DNA of 15,324 nt, taken from positions 1 through 15,324 of the forward strand of contig JAZFYD010000105.1 of NCBI GenBank assembly GCA_036443405.1, given 5' to 3'. The stretch comes from JAZFYD01 sp036443405 (GTDB taxonomy: Bacteria; Planctomycetota; PLA2). Positions within the stretch are counted from its first letter, which is position 1. Each line of letters begins with the position of its first letter. The translations under genes and the position numbers were made by a program. The notes beneath the pieces were generated by a model. The model made no database searches and was not told where the DNA came from. It worked only from the letters and a program-made list of their open reading frames with translations. This document shows positions 1 through 7,595 of this stretch, one piece after another.

Positions 1-1275
1 GAGACCGATCCGAACCGTGTGCAGGAGCTGCAGCGACTTGCCGGCGATGAGGACGCGCTCGCCACGTTCCTGCGCGAACCGGTCTCGCGCGCCGACCTGG
101 AGACGCTGGCCTGGCTGCGTTCCCAAAAAGTCCGTGCCGCGCGCGAACGGCTCGCGGCCGCGCGCACCGGGTACCAGCAGTCGGCGGACCTCAAGGATCT
201 GGTGGCGCTCTATCGAGCCTTCCTTCGCGAAACAAAAACGCGCGTGGGGCCCGAGAAGAGCCGGCGCGCAACCGAGAGCATCGCGCCCTATCCCAACATC
301 GACGCGCTCTCCGGCGAACTGGTCGCCAAAAGCGTCGCGATCGCGTTTCAGAGGCTGCGGCGTACGGTTCGAGACGTCGTCGCCGACGCCGAGCGTGCCC
401 ACGCAAACGCAGCTCGCCTGGTCGAGGCACGTCGCATCGTCGAGGCCGACGTCGAGTTGCACGAGTCGCTCGTCAAGGTCATGCGAGCCAGGTTGGAATC
501 GGGGAAGTCCACGCAAGCGGCGTTGCTCGCGTTTCAATCCCGCCTGGAGTCGCTGCGCACCGAATCGGCGATCCTCGGTCAACAGGAGACGGCCGTTCGC
601 GCCCAGTGGAACCGGCTGCTGAACCGCGCCGAACAGGCGCCCGTGAACTTGGACATCCCGCCGGTGAAACCGAAACCGGACGCATCCGATGCCGGGCAGC
701 TCGTGCGTCATGCACTGGTCGAGGAGCAAGCCCTTCGCATCGCTTCGCTGTCGGCCGAACGCGCCGCCCTTGCGGTTCGCCTCGCCGAAACGATGACCCT
801 GCCGCGCATGGATCTGGGGTCGTCCCGGTTCGAACGGGAACGGGCGGGCGAAGCCGGTGTGCAGCGCGGTCGCACCTTCCCGGAGCCGGGCCGAATGGTC
901 CGCCCGCGGTGGGACTTCGGAGTCCGCGAGGCGCAGGTCACCGAGATGAGGGCGAGGTCCCGCGCCGCGGAGCGCTCGCGCGATGCCGTACGCGACAAGA
1001 CGCAGGCCGACGTCCGCGCGGCTTGGTTCTCACTGGACGCGGCCCAGCGGCGTTGGGCCGTTCATCGAAAGGAGCTCGTGCCGCTGGCCGAGCGATCCTT
1101 TGACTCGACACGCGGCGCCTACGAAGGCAACCGCACCGGATACATCGAGCTTCTCGACAGTGCTCGACGTCTCCTGAGAGCCCGCTTGGGCCTCGTTGAT
1201 GCCCGGCGGGACTTCGCGCACGCCCGGGCCCAATTGATCCAAGCGGTCGGAGTTCGCATCGCGACCAAGAGGTAA
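1..1275 (+). CDS. TolC-family outer-membrane efflux channel, 5' end missing (CusC-like)
   Basis: The reading frame is open from the first base, so the N-terminus (signal peptide and first helices) lies outside the window; 424 codons are visible. The protein is dominated by long Arg/Glu/Ala-rich helices in two halves, as in outer-membrane factors of the TolC/CusC family. The C-terminal half shows the usual pattern: a run of helix with alternating acidic and basic residues, then a YIELLDSARRLLRARLGLVDA-type helix (about residues 380-402 of the visible part) before a final helix ending VGVRI. By family knowledge it forms the trimeric channel through which the RND pump and adaptor downstream expel metal. 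It is the first visible gene of the operon, and its stop lies 6 bases before the next start. The family assignment is firm. The CusC role is inferred from the CusB and CusA neighbours. Confidence 0.85.
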   Translation, partial: ETDPNRVQELQRLAGDEDALATFLREPVSRADLETLAWLRSQKVRAARERLAAARTGYQQSADLKDLVALYRAFLRETKTRVGPEKSRRATESIAPYPNIDALSGELVAKSVAIAFQRLRRTVRDVVADAERAHANAARLVEARRIVEADVELHESLVKVMRARLESGKSTQAALLAFQSRLESLRTESAILGQQETAVRAQWNRLLNRAEQAPVNLDIPPVKPKPDASDAGQLVRHALVEEQALRIASLSAERAALAVRLAETMTLPRMDLGSSRFERERAGEAGVQRGRTFPEPGRMVRPRWDFGVREAQVTEMRARSRAAERSRDAVRDKTQADVRAAWFSLDAAQRRWAVHRKELVPLAERSFDSTRGAYEGNRTGYIELLDSARRLLRARLGLVDARRDFAHARAQLIQAVGVRIATKR

Positions 1276-1281
1276 TCGAAA

Positions 1282-1446
1282 ATGAACGCGCTCAAAAACC
1301 ACTGGAAGCTCTTCGTGGCGTTCCTGCTCATCGGTCTCTTCACTTCGTTCGGTCTCCGTGCCGCGGGAGGCGCGGACGACGACACGACAAAGTCCACCGC
1401 GGCGGAACCTCGCCGGGACCAAGACAAGCAGGGGAGCGGAGGTTAG
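1282..1446 (+). CDS. Small membrane peptide between the TolC-like and CusB genes (54 aa)
   Basis: ATG at 1282 follows an AGAGG ribosome-binding site (1268-1272) by a good distance, and the frame stops at TAG 1444-1446, two bases before the adaptor ATG. The 54-residue product has a basic N-terminus (MNALKNHWK), one hydrophobic segment at about residues 10-24, and a short charged Asp/Lys/Arg-rich tail. It could be a single-pass inner-membrane peptide or a secreted peptide with an uncleaved or cleaved signal. Its last codons contain the GGAGG ribosome-binding site of the adaptor gene, so translation of the two is probably coupled. I recognise no family. Its position inside an efflux operon suggests an accessory role in pump assembly, but that is inference. 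Confidence 0.6.
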   Translation: MNALKNHWKLFVAFLLIGLFTSFGLRAAGGADDDTTKSTAAEPRRDQDKQGSGG

Positions 1447-1448
1447 CC

Positions 1449-2873
1449 ATGGAACGAAACACAAAGATCGCCGTCGCCGCGGCCGGACTCGCCGCCGGGC
1501 TGCTATTCGGATTCGTTCTGCCCTCTAGTTGGATCTTCGTCGCGGACGCGGCGATGGAGCACGCCGGGCAAAAGTCGAGCGACACGAAGTACGCGTGCCC
1601 GATGTTCTGCACGATCATGGACGAAATGCCGGCGGACGGGCGCTGCCCCGTCTGCGGCATGGACCTCACGCCGGTTTCCGGGAAGAGCACGCTCAACCCC
1701 CACGAGCGGAGGATGATCGGGCTCGAAGTCCACGCCCTGGCGCGGACGCCGCTGGCACGCTCCGTTCGCGTCGTCGGCGAAGTCGACTACGACGAAACAC
1801 GCTTGGCCCGTATCACGACGCGCATGCCCGGCTGGCTGGAGCGCGTGTGGGCCGACACGACGTGGACGGAAGTCCACAAGGGCGACAAACTCGCGGCCAT
1901 CTATTCACCGGAGCTCTACGCCGCACAAAAGGAGTACCTGGTCGCCCTCGACGCGACCGCGACGAACCGGAACGAGACCAGCGACGCGCTCCAACGTGCG
2001 GCCGAACGCCGACTCAAGCTGCTCGGCATCGGCGACGACGAGATCGCCGAGCTGCGGAGCAAGAAGGCTGTCCAGGAGTCGCTCGTGCTGCGCGCGCCGC
2101 GCGACGGCGTGATCATCGAACGGCACGCGGTGGAGGGCGCCTCGGTCAAGACGGGCGCATTGCTCTACACGGTGGCCGATCTGTCCCGCGTCTGGATCCA
2201 GGCGGAGGTGTTCGAGAACGACCTGATCTGGATCTTCAAGGATCAGTCCGTGCGCCTCCAGCTGGGAGGTCGATCGACGGAGATTCAGGGGCGTGTCGCC
2301 TTTATCGATCCCGTCATCGACCGCAGGACTCGCACCGCCAGGGTCCGGATCGAAGTCGACAATCCCGTCGGTCCGGAGGGCGGCCGGATTCTGCGCGTCG
2401 GTCAACGGGTCGACGCGTTCGTCGACGCACGGGTCGACGAGAGCGGCCGGCCGGTCCCGCCCAACCGCAAGATCGCCACGAACCCCCTTGCCGTACCGCG
2501 TTCGGCCGTTCTATCGACCGGGCAGCGCCGGGTCGTGTACGTGCTCTTCACGGAGAGCATGGGGAAGCGCGACTACGACCTCGATCCAACCGACCTCCCC
2601 GAAACCGTGTTCTACCAACTCATACCGGTGCGCTTGGGGCCGGCTGCGACACGACTCGGCGGCGGCATGGAGGTCGAGTTCCATCCGGTCCTCGGCGTCG
2701 AACTCTCCGATGAGGAACGGAAAGAGCTTCAGCTGAAGGCCCTCATCGAGGGCATGGTCGTCGTAACGCGGGGGAACCTGCTTCTGGACTCGCAAGCGCA
2801 GCTTTCGGGCAAACCGTCGCTGCTCTTTCCCGAGGGGAGCCGCGGATCGGACGATCCGCACGCGGGGCACTAG
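1449..2873 (+). CDS. cusB: CusB-type RND efflux periplasmic adaptor with N-terminal heavy-metal-binding module
   Basis: The 474-residue protein starts at ATG 1449 behind GGAGG at about 1438-1442. Residues 7-31 form a hydrophobic anchor or signal. Residues 48-76 are a compact metal-binding module with C50, C54, C66 and C69 (CPMFC and CPVCGM) plus several methionines. It corresponds to the heavy-metal-binding domain common at the front of CusB homologues, where the second ligand is often His (CPMH). Then follows the membrane-fusion core with lipoyl-like halves, an alpha hairpin (about 155-215) and beta-barrel (from about 220). The C-terminus ends in a DDPHAGH tail that could bind metal. By family knowledge it links the inner-membrane pump to the outer channel and passes Cu(I)/Ag(I) to the pump. 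The pump gene starts 2 bases after its stop. Specificity for copper or silver is inferred from the pump. Confidence 0.92.
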   Translation: MERNTKIAVAAAGLAAGLLFGFVLPSSWIFVADAAMEHAGQKSSDTKYACPMFCTIMDEMPADGRCPVCGMDLTPVSGKSTLNPHERRMIGLEVHALARTPLARSVRVVGEVDYDETRLARITTRMPGWLERVWADTTWTEVHKGDKLAAIYSPELYAAQKEYLVALDATATNRNETSDALQRAAERRLKLLGIGDDEIAELRSKKAVQESLVLRAPRDGVIIERHAVEGASVKTGALLYTVADLSRVWIQAEVFENDLIWIFKDQSVRLQLGGRSTEIQGRVAFIDPVIDRRTRTARVRIEVDNPVGPEGGRILRVGQRVDAFVDARVDESGRPVPPNRKIATNPLAVPRSAVLSTGQRRVVYVLFTESMGKRDYDLDPTDLPETVFYQLIPVRLGPAATRLGGGMEVEFHPVLGVELSDEERKELQLKALIEGMVVVTRGNLLLDSQAQLSGKPSLLFPEGSRGSDDPHAGH

Positions 2874-2875
2874 AG

Positions 2876-5800
2876 ATGCGCGCACTGATTCGATTCTGCG
2901 TTCGCAACCCGTTCATCACGCTGGTCCTCACGGCGTTCGCCCTGGCTTGGGGATGGAACGCCTGGTCCTCGAAGACCGTCGACGCCATTCCGGACATCTC
3001 GGAAAACCAGACCGTAGTCCTCACGGAGTGGCCCGGACGTTCGCCACAGGACATCGAGGATCAGATCACCTACCCGCTCGCCACGACCCTCGCCGGCGTC
3101 AAGGGCGTGAAAGAGATCCGGGGGCTCTCCGGCTTCGGCTTCAGCCAGATCTTCGTCATCTTCGACGAGGAGATCCGCTTCTTCTCGAAGGGGCGCATCG
3201 ACGACTTCTACGAGGCGCGCACACGCGTTCTCGAGAAGCTCGCTTCGATTCAGAAGGATCTGCCGGACGGTGTCGTCCCCGAGCTGGGCCCCGACGCGAC
3301 GGCCCTGGGTCAGGTGTTTTGGTACACGGTCGAAGGCCCGTACGACCTCGCCACTCTCCGCAGCGTCCAGGACTGGGTCGTGCGCTACGAGCTTCAGACC
3401 GTCTCCGGCGTCGCGGAGGTCGCCAGCGCGGGCGGCATGGTGCGCGAGTATCAGGTCGATGTCGATCCAAACCGGTTGCGCCACTACGGCGTCGGCCTCA
3501 TGTCCGTCTCCCGCGCGATTTCAGGATCCAACCTCGACGTGGGCGCCAAGACGATCGAGGCCGGCGGGCTCGAGTACATCGTTCGGGGCCTCGGTTTCAT
3601 CAAGAACGTCCGCGACATCGAGGAGACGGTCGTCGGGATGACGACGCCGAACGGGTTCATCCCCGCCGCCGGCATGTCCATGAGCGGCAGAAAGCGCAGT
3701 CGTTCGGCGGACGCGACGCGCTCGAGCACCGACGAGATCCCACATTCACCCGTCCGCGTTCGCGACGTGGCGGACGTGCGCATCGGCCCGGCGTTCCGCC
3801 GCGGCGCCTTGGCGGATGACCGGACCGAACAGGTCGGCGGTGTCGTCGTGATGCGCTTCGGCGCCAATCCGCGAGACGTGATCGCCGACATCCGGAAGGC
3901 CGTGCTGCGCATGAACGATCCTTCGAGCGGCGTGCTGCCCGACGGGGTGCGCATCGTGCCGTTCTACGATCGGACCCAGTTGATCGACGAGACGGTCAAC
4001 ACATTGGAGACGGCTCTTGTTGAAGAGCTGTGGATCACGATCGCGGTCGTGCTGCTCTTCCTGCTGCACATGCGCAGTTCACTGATCATCGCGAGCACGC
4101 TGCCGATCGCCGTCCTCATCGCCTTCATCGCGATGGAAACGTTGGGCGTCGACAGCAACATCATGAGCCTCACGGGCATCGCGATCGCGATCGGCACGAT
4201 GGTCGACATGGGCATCGTGATGACGGAGAACATCTACCGCGCCCTCGTCGAGAACAAGGGGCGCCGCGACCGCGTCGAAGTCGTCGAGGAGGCCGCCATC
4301 GAAATCGCGCCGGCCCTGACAACCGCGATCGCGACCACGATCGTGAGCTTCATCCCGATCTTCTACCTGACCGATCAGGAGGGCAAGCTGTTCCGCCCGC
4401 TGGCATGGACCAAGACGTTTGCGCTGGCGGCCGCCGCCGTCGCCGGAGTGCTCGTCATTCCGGTGCTGTGCCGCCTCCTCCTGAAAGATCGCAAACCCGA
4501 GGATGGGTCCGGACGCACTCTGGTCACCCGGTGGGCGCCGGTCCTCCTCGCCTTGCCGTTCGCATTCCTCGCGGCGCGCTCGAACTGGCTCGACCTGCGG
4601 GCCGTCCCGGCCGCCCTACTCGCCTTTCTCGTGGCGTGGTTCGCGATTCACCGCATCGCGCGCGAGCGAATGAGGCCGGTCGAAGAGAACCCGGTCAGCC
4701 GGCGCGTCGCGACGGGCTATGAGCGAGCGCTCCGTTGGATTCTCGGGCACAAGCTCGCGTTCTTCGCGCTGCCCACACTGATCTTCGTCTTCGGGGTCTT
4801 GGTGACGGTGGGCGGAAAAGCGTTCACGGCGCCGGGCCGCGCGCTCTTCGGCGAGGGATTCGATCGCCTCCGAATCGCCCGGTCCCTCGACGAGACGTTC
4901 CCCGGCCTCGGCCAGGAGTTCATGCCGCCGCTCGACGAGGGCAGCCTGCTCTACATGCCGTCCCTGCTGCCACAGGCGGGTCTCGACGAAACGCTGCAGG
5001 TCATGCGGCGCCAGAACCAGGCGATGAGGACGGTGCCCGAGGTCGCGAAGGTGGTCGGCAAGCTGGGACGCGCGGACAGCGCGCTCGATCCCGCACCGGT
5101 CGGAATGCTGGAAACCGTCGTCCAGCTCAAGCCGAAAGACCAGTGGCGCGAGGGCTACACGAAAGACGACATCAGAAAGGAACTGATGGCGGTCGTCCAC
5201 ACGCCGGGTGCGACCGAAGGCGCGGGCGCGTGGCTACAACCGATCGAGACGCGGATCATCATGCTCAACTCCGGCATCCGCGCGCCGCTGGCCGTCAAGC
5301 TCATCGGCGACCCGCGCGACATGGACGGCAACCCGCTGGAGACGAGGTCGGCCGTTCAGAAGCTGGAGGCGGTGGCGGGGAAGATCCGGGATCGAATCGC
5401 CGGCGTGCGCGGCGTGGCCGGGCCGAACGTCGAGAACATCGGCAGCAAGCCCTACATCGAATTCGAGATCCACCGCGACAGGGTCGGGCACTACGGGCTG
5501 ACGGTCGGAGACGTCCAGCACACGATCATGACCGCGATCGGCGGGACCTCGATCACGAAGACGCTCGAGGGGCGGGAACGCTACTCGGTGCGTGTGGCCT
5601 ACGCACGTGAACTCCGCGACCGGCGCGAAGCCCTGGAGTCCGTACTGGTGCAGGGCGCGGGCGGCGTCAAGGTACCGATCTCGGAGGTCGCCACGATCCG
5701 CGAAGTCGTCGGACCGGCCATGATCAAGACCGAGGATGGACGCCTCCGGCTTCATGTGACGTTCGCGGCATCGGGCCGTGACGAGGGGCGGGTCATGGAG

Positions 5801-6532
5801 GACGTGCTCGCCGAGATCGATAGCTGGCGCAAAGAGCACATGGCGCAGGGCCATCCCGATCCCATTCCAATCGGCGTCGGCGTCGAACCGGCCGGCCGCT
5901 ACGAAAGCCAGATACGCGCGCAGAAGCGTTTCGCTGTTTTGATCCCCATCTGTCTCGGACTCATACTGTTTCTGCTCTACCTGAACTTTCGCAACTGGCC
6001 CACGGTCTTCAATGTGTTCGCGGCCGTGCCCGTTGTGATTGCCGGAGGTCTGATCCTCCTCTGGGCGTTCCCCCATCTGTGGGACGGCGCGTACTCGATC
6101 GGGCTCGTGGGCGAGCCAAGCACCGGCCCGATCTACATCACGGTCGCCGTGATCGTGGGCTTCATCGCCCTGCTCGGCATCGCGACGGATGACGGTGTGG
6201 TGATGGCCACCTACCTGGAACAGATCTTCGGTCGCAAGAAAGTCCGCAGCATCCAGGAGATCCGCGAACGCACTATCGAAGCGGGCCTCCGGCGCGTGCG
6301 GCCATGCTTGATGACGACGTTTACAACGATCTTTGCCCTCATGCCCATCCTCCTGAGCTCGGGGACGGGCAGCGACGTGGCCAAACCGATGGCCATTCCC
6401 GCAGTGGGCGGGATGATCGCCGAGCTTATTTCTCTGTTCATCGTCCCGTGCGTGTACTGCCTCGTGAAGGAGGTCAAGTGGCGCATGGGTCTCAAAGATC
6501 CTCATTTCGAAAAGGAATCAGACAATGTCTAG
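2876..6532 (+). CDS. cusA: CusA-type heavy-metal RND efflux pump
   Basis: The 1218-residue inner-membrane pump has the HME-RND opening (NPFITLVLTAF, then VDAIPDISENQ) and both RND halves. TM4 carries the proton-relay Asp (D444 in TMVDMGIVM). TM11 carries D1105 in TDDGVVM, where E. coli CusA has Glu939. Three methionines, M694 (LLYMPS), M744 (GMLETVVQLKP) and M796 (IIMLNSGIRAP), are spaced like the E. coli Cu(I)/Ag(I) triad Met573/623/672, which argues for monovalent soft metals rather than Zn/Co/Cd. It is longer than the usual roughly 1050 residues. Residues 545-600 add two hydrophobic stretches between the halves, and further insertions lie near 270-290, 660-680 and 1060-1090. The start is 2 bases after the adaptor stop, and its last 8 bases overlap the next gene. 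The family is certain. The metal is inferred. Confidence 0.95.
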   Translation: MRALIRFCVRNPFITLVLTAFALAWGWNAWSSKTVDAIPDISENQTVVLTEWPGRSPQDIEDQITYPLATTLAGVKGVKEIRGLSGFGFSQIFVIFDEEIRFFSKGRIDDFYEARTRVLEKLASIQKDLPDGVVPELGPDATALGQVFWYTVEGPYDLATLRSVQDWVVRYELQTVSGVAEVASAGGMVREYQVDVDPNRLRHYGVGLMSVSRAISGSNLDVGAKTIEAGGLEYIVRGLGFIKNVRDIEETVVGMTTPNGFIPAAGMSMSGRKRSRSADATRSSTDEIPHSPVRVRDVADVRIGPAFRRGALADDRTEQVGGVVVMRFGANPRDVIADIRKAVLRMNDPSSGVLPDGVRIVPFYDRTQLIDETVNTLETALVEELWITIAVVLLFLLHMRSSLIIASTLPIAVLIAFIAMETLGVDSNIMSLTGIAIAIGTMVDMGIVMTENIYRALVENKGRRDRVEVVEEAAIEIAPALTTAIATTIVSFIPIFYLTDQEGKLFRPLAWTKTFALAAAAVAGVLVIPVLCRLLLKDRKPEDGSGRTLVTRWAPVLLALPFAFLAARSNWLDLRAVPAALLAFLVAWFAIHRIARERMRPVEENPVSRRVATGYERALRWILGHKLAFFALPTLIFVFGVLVTVGGKAFTAPGRALFGEGFDRLRIARSLDETFPGLGQEFMPPLDEGSLLYMPSLLPQAGLDETLQVMRRQNQAMRTVPEVAKVVGKLGRADSALDPAPVGMLETVVQLKPKDQWREGYTKDDIRKELMAVVHTPGATEGAGAWLQPIETRIIMLNSGIRAPLAVKLIGDPRDMDGNPLETRSAVQKLEAVAGKIRDRIAGVRGVAGPNVENIGSKPYIEFEIHRDRVGHYGLTVGDVQHTIMTAIGGTSITKTLEGRERYSVRVAYARELRDRREALESVLVQGAGGVKVPISEVATIREVVGPAMIKTEDGRLRLHVTFAASGRDEGRVMEDVLAEIDSWRKEHMAQGHPDPIPIGVGVEPAGRYESQIRAQKRFAVLIPICLGLILFLLYLNFRNWPTVFNVFAAVPVVIAGGLILLWAFPHLWDGAYSIGLVGEPSTGPIYITVAVIVGFIALLGIATDDGVVMATYLEQIFGRKKVRSIQEIRERTIEAGLRRVRPCLMTTFTTIFALMPILLSSGTGSDVAKPMAIPAVGGMIAELISLFIVPCVYCLVKEVKWRMGLKDPHFEKESDNV

Positions 6533-6917
6533 AATGCACTTCATGAAGGTTGCCACGGTTTTCATTGCCGCGTTGATGTTCGGCTGCGGCGACAAGAACG
6601 ACGAGGGAACACACGACGGGGACGGATGTGACGATCATGCCGGCCATGAGCACGAAGGCGACGATCACGAAGGCCACGATCATGCCGACAAAGGGGGCGA
6701 GAGCGAAATCGAGACGGCGTTCAAGGCCCTGAGTTCAGAGGACCAGAAGCTCGCCCGCGCGCAGAAGATGTGTCCCGTGAGCAGCGAGGAGCTGGGCAGC
6801 ATGGGCACCCCCATCAAAGTCGCCGGCGGCGGCAGGGACGTGTTCCTGTGTTGCGAAGGGTGCCGCAAACGGTTCGTGAAAAACCCCGAGAAGTACATCA
6901 AACTGCTCGACAAGTAA
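6525..6917 (+). CDS. His-rich lipoprotein with YHS-like Cys metal-binding domain
   Basis: ATG 6525 lies 8 bases after AAAGGA (6511-6516) and overlaps the end of the pump gene (ATGTCTAG), indicating translational coupling. Internal ATGs at 6534 and 6543 are weaker choices. The 130-residue product has a lipoprotein-type signal ending LMFGC (C21). A His/Asp/Glu-rich stretch at 30-55 (HEHEGDDHEGHDHA) is a probable metal sponge. A C-terminal domain at about 75-128 has C83 (MCPVSSEELGSMG) and C109, C110 and C113 (FLCCEGC). This domain resembles the YHS-like/TRASH-type modules found beside or fused to CusB in several phyla. It probably binds Cu/Ag (or other soft metal) in the periplasm and hands it to the efflux complex. 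The function is inferred. The overall architecture is plain from the sequence. Confidence 0.8.
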   Translation: MSRMHFMKVATVFIAALMFGCGDKNDEGTHDGDGCDDHAGHEHEGDDHEGHDHADKGGESEIETAFKALSSEDQKLARAQKMCPVSSEELGSMGTPIKVAGGGRDVFLCCEGCRKRFVKNPEKYIKLLDK

Positions 6918-6948
6918 GGACTGTTGCCAAGCGACGAGGAGAGTGACT

Positions 6949-7209
6949 GTGTCGAGAAAGGTTGAAGTTTTCATTTCCGGTTGCGCCCTCTGCGAGGAGG
7001 CGGTCGAACTCGTCCGCCTCCTCGGCGGCCCGTCCTGCGAGATCGAAGTGCGCCACATGGGCGACGCAGCGACGCTGGAGGCGGCAAGAGCACTGGGTGT
7101 CCGTCAAGTCCCGGCCGTGGCCGTTGACGGCGTCCTGCTCGACTGTAGCCAGGGCGGCGTGGACAAGGTGGCGCTCGAGGCGGCCGGCGTCGGGACGGGG
7201 CGGCCATGA
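6949..7209 (+). CDS. Small thioredoxin/glutaredoxin-fold protein with CxxC
   Basis: The start is taken at GTG 6949 because GAGGAG at 6936-6941 lies 7 bases upstream; the in-frame GTG at 6943 would be only 1 base from it. The 86-residue protein has a beta strand (VEVFIS), then C12-A-L-C15 at the start of a helix, a second strand (CEIEVRHM) and a cis-proline strand (VRQVPAVAVDG). This is the minimal thioredoxin/glutaredoxin fold seen in small proteins of mercury and copper loci. No signal peptide is visible, so it probably acts in the cytoplasm as a thiol redox or metal-transfer partner. Its TGA stop (7207-7209) overlaps the ATG of the next gene (ATGA). The family fold is well supported. Substrate and partner are unknown. 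Confidence 0.75.
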   Translation: MSRKVEVFISGCALCEEAVELVRLLGGPSCEIEVRHMGDAATLEAARALGVRQVPAVAVDGVLLDCSQGGVDKVALEAAGVGTGRP

Positions 7210-7595
7210 CGCGGAACTTCGCAGCGATCGTCTTGGTGGCGGTTGTAGCGGGCGGATGCCAGTCGCCGGAAAGTGCGCCGGCATCCTCACCCGAAACCGC
7301 ACGCTCGCCCGAAACGGCGCGCACGACGGGCCAGCCGGTTGGCGCGTCCGTCGAAACCTTGGGCATCACGTGACCGACGTGAGCGACGATCGTCGAAAGG
7401 GCCCTCGTGAAGGTGCCCGGAGTGGAAGCGGTGGCGTGGGATTGGGAAGAAGGCGTGGCCCATCTTCGTTTTTCGAGCGGCAAGGGTCCCGATGAGGACG
7501 CGATCCGCGAAGCCATCGAGGAAGGAACCCGGTTCTCGATGGGCGAGATTCGATATGTGCAATCGGTTTCAGCGTTGCCGGATGCGTTGCAGTAA
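7206..7595 (+). CDS. HMA-domain (MerP/CopZ-like) lipoprotein, predicted selenoprotein with UxxU metal site
   Basis: ATG 7206 overlaps the previous stop (ATGA). Read with selenocysteine at TGA 7371-7373 (U56) and 7380-7382 (U59), the frame runs to TAA 7593-7595 and gives 129 residues. Residues 1-18 are a lipoprotein signal (VVAGGC, C18). Residues 20-50 form a Ser/Pro/Thr-rich linker with two SPETAR repeats. Residues 51-118 are a heavy-metal-associated domain: strand VETLGIT, then U56-P-T-U59, helix ATIVERALVKVPGVEAV, strand VAHLRF, and a helix DEDAIREAIEEG. HMA domains have GMTCxxC at exactly this place, so both metal-ligand cysteines are replaced by UGA. A stem-loop at 7399-7418 fits a bacterial SECIS. 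Ordinary ORF calling would give a 55-residue fragment plus an orphan. The domain call is strong. Selenocysteine insertion is a prediction that needs selA/selB/selC in the genome. Confidence 0.85.
7399..7418 (+). promoter_or_regulatory. Predicted bacterial SECIS stem-loop of the HMA lipoprotein gene
   Basis: GGGCCCT (7399-7405) pairs with AGG (7411-7413) and GCCC (7415-7418), leaving one bulged T at 7414 and a five-base loop CGTGA (7406-7410). This gives seven base pairs with G as the second loop base. The loop begins 23 nt after the second UGA and 32 nt after the first, so one element could serve both. Bacterial SECIS elements lie inside the coding region just after the UGA and usually have G at the first or second loop position. 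Confidence 0.65.

Noticed and set aside
5234..6505. Long minus-strand ORF opposite cusA
   Set aside because: It is rich in His, Asp and Arg with no recognisable domain and lies wholly opposite the conserved RND pump sequence.
7206..7595. Pseudogene or sequencing error explaining the in-frame TGAs
   Set aside because: The frame is otherwise intact with no indel, both TGAs sit exactly on the HMA ligand cysteines, and the same double replacement occurs in a second, different gene at 9563-9574.
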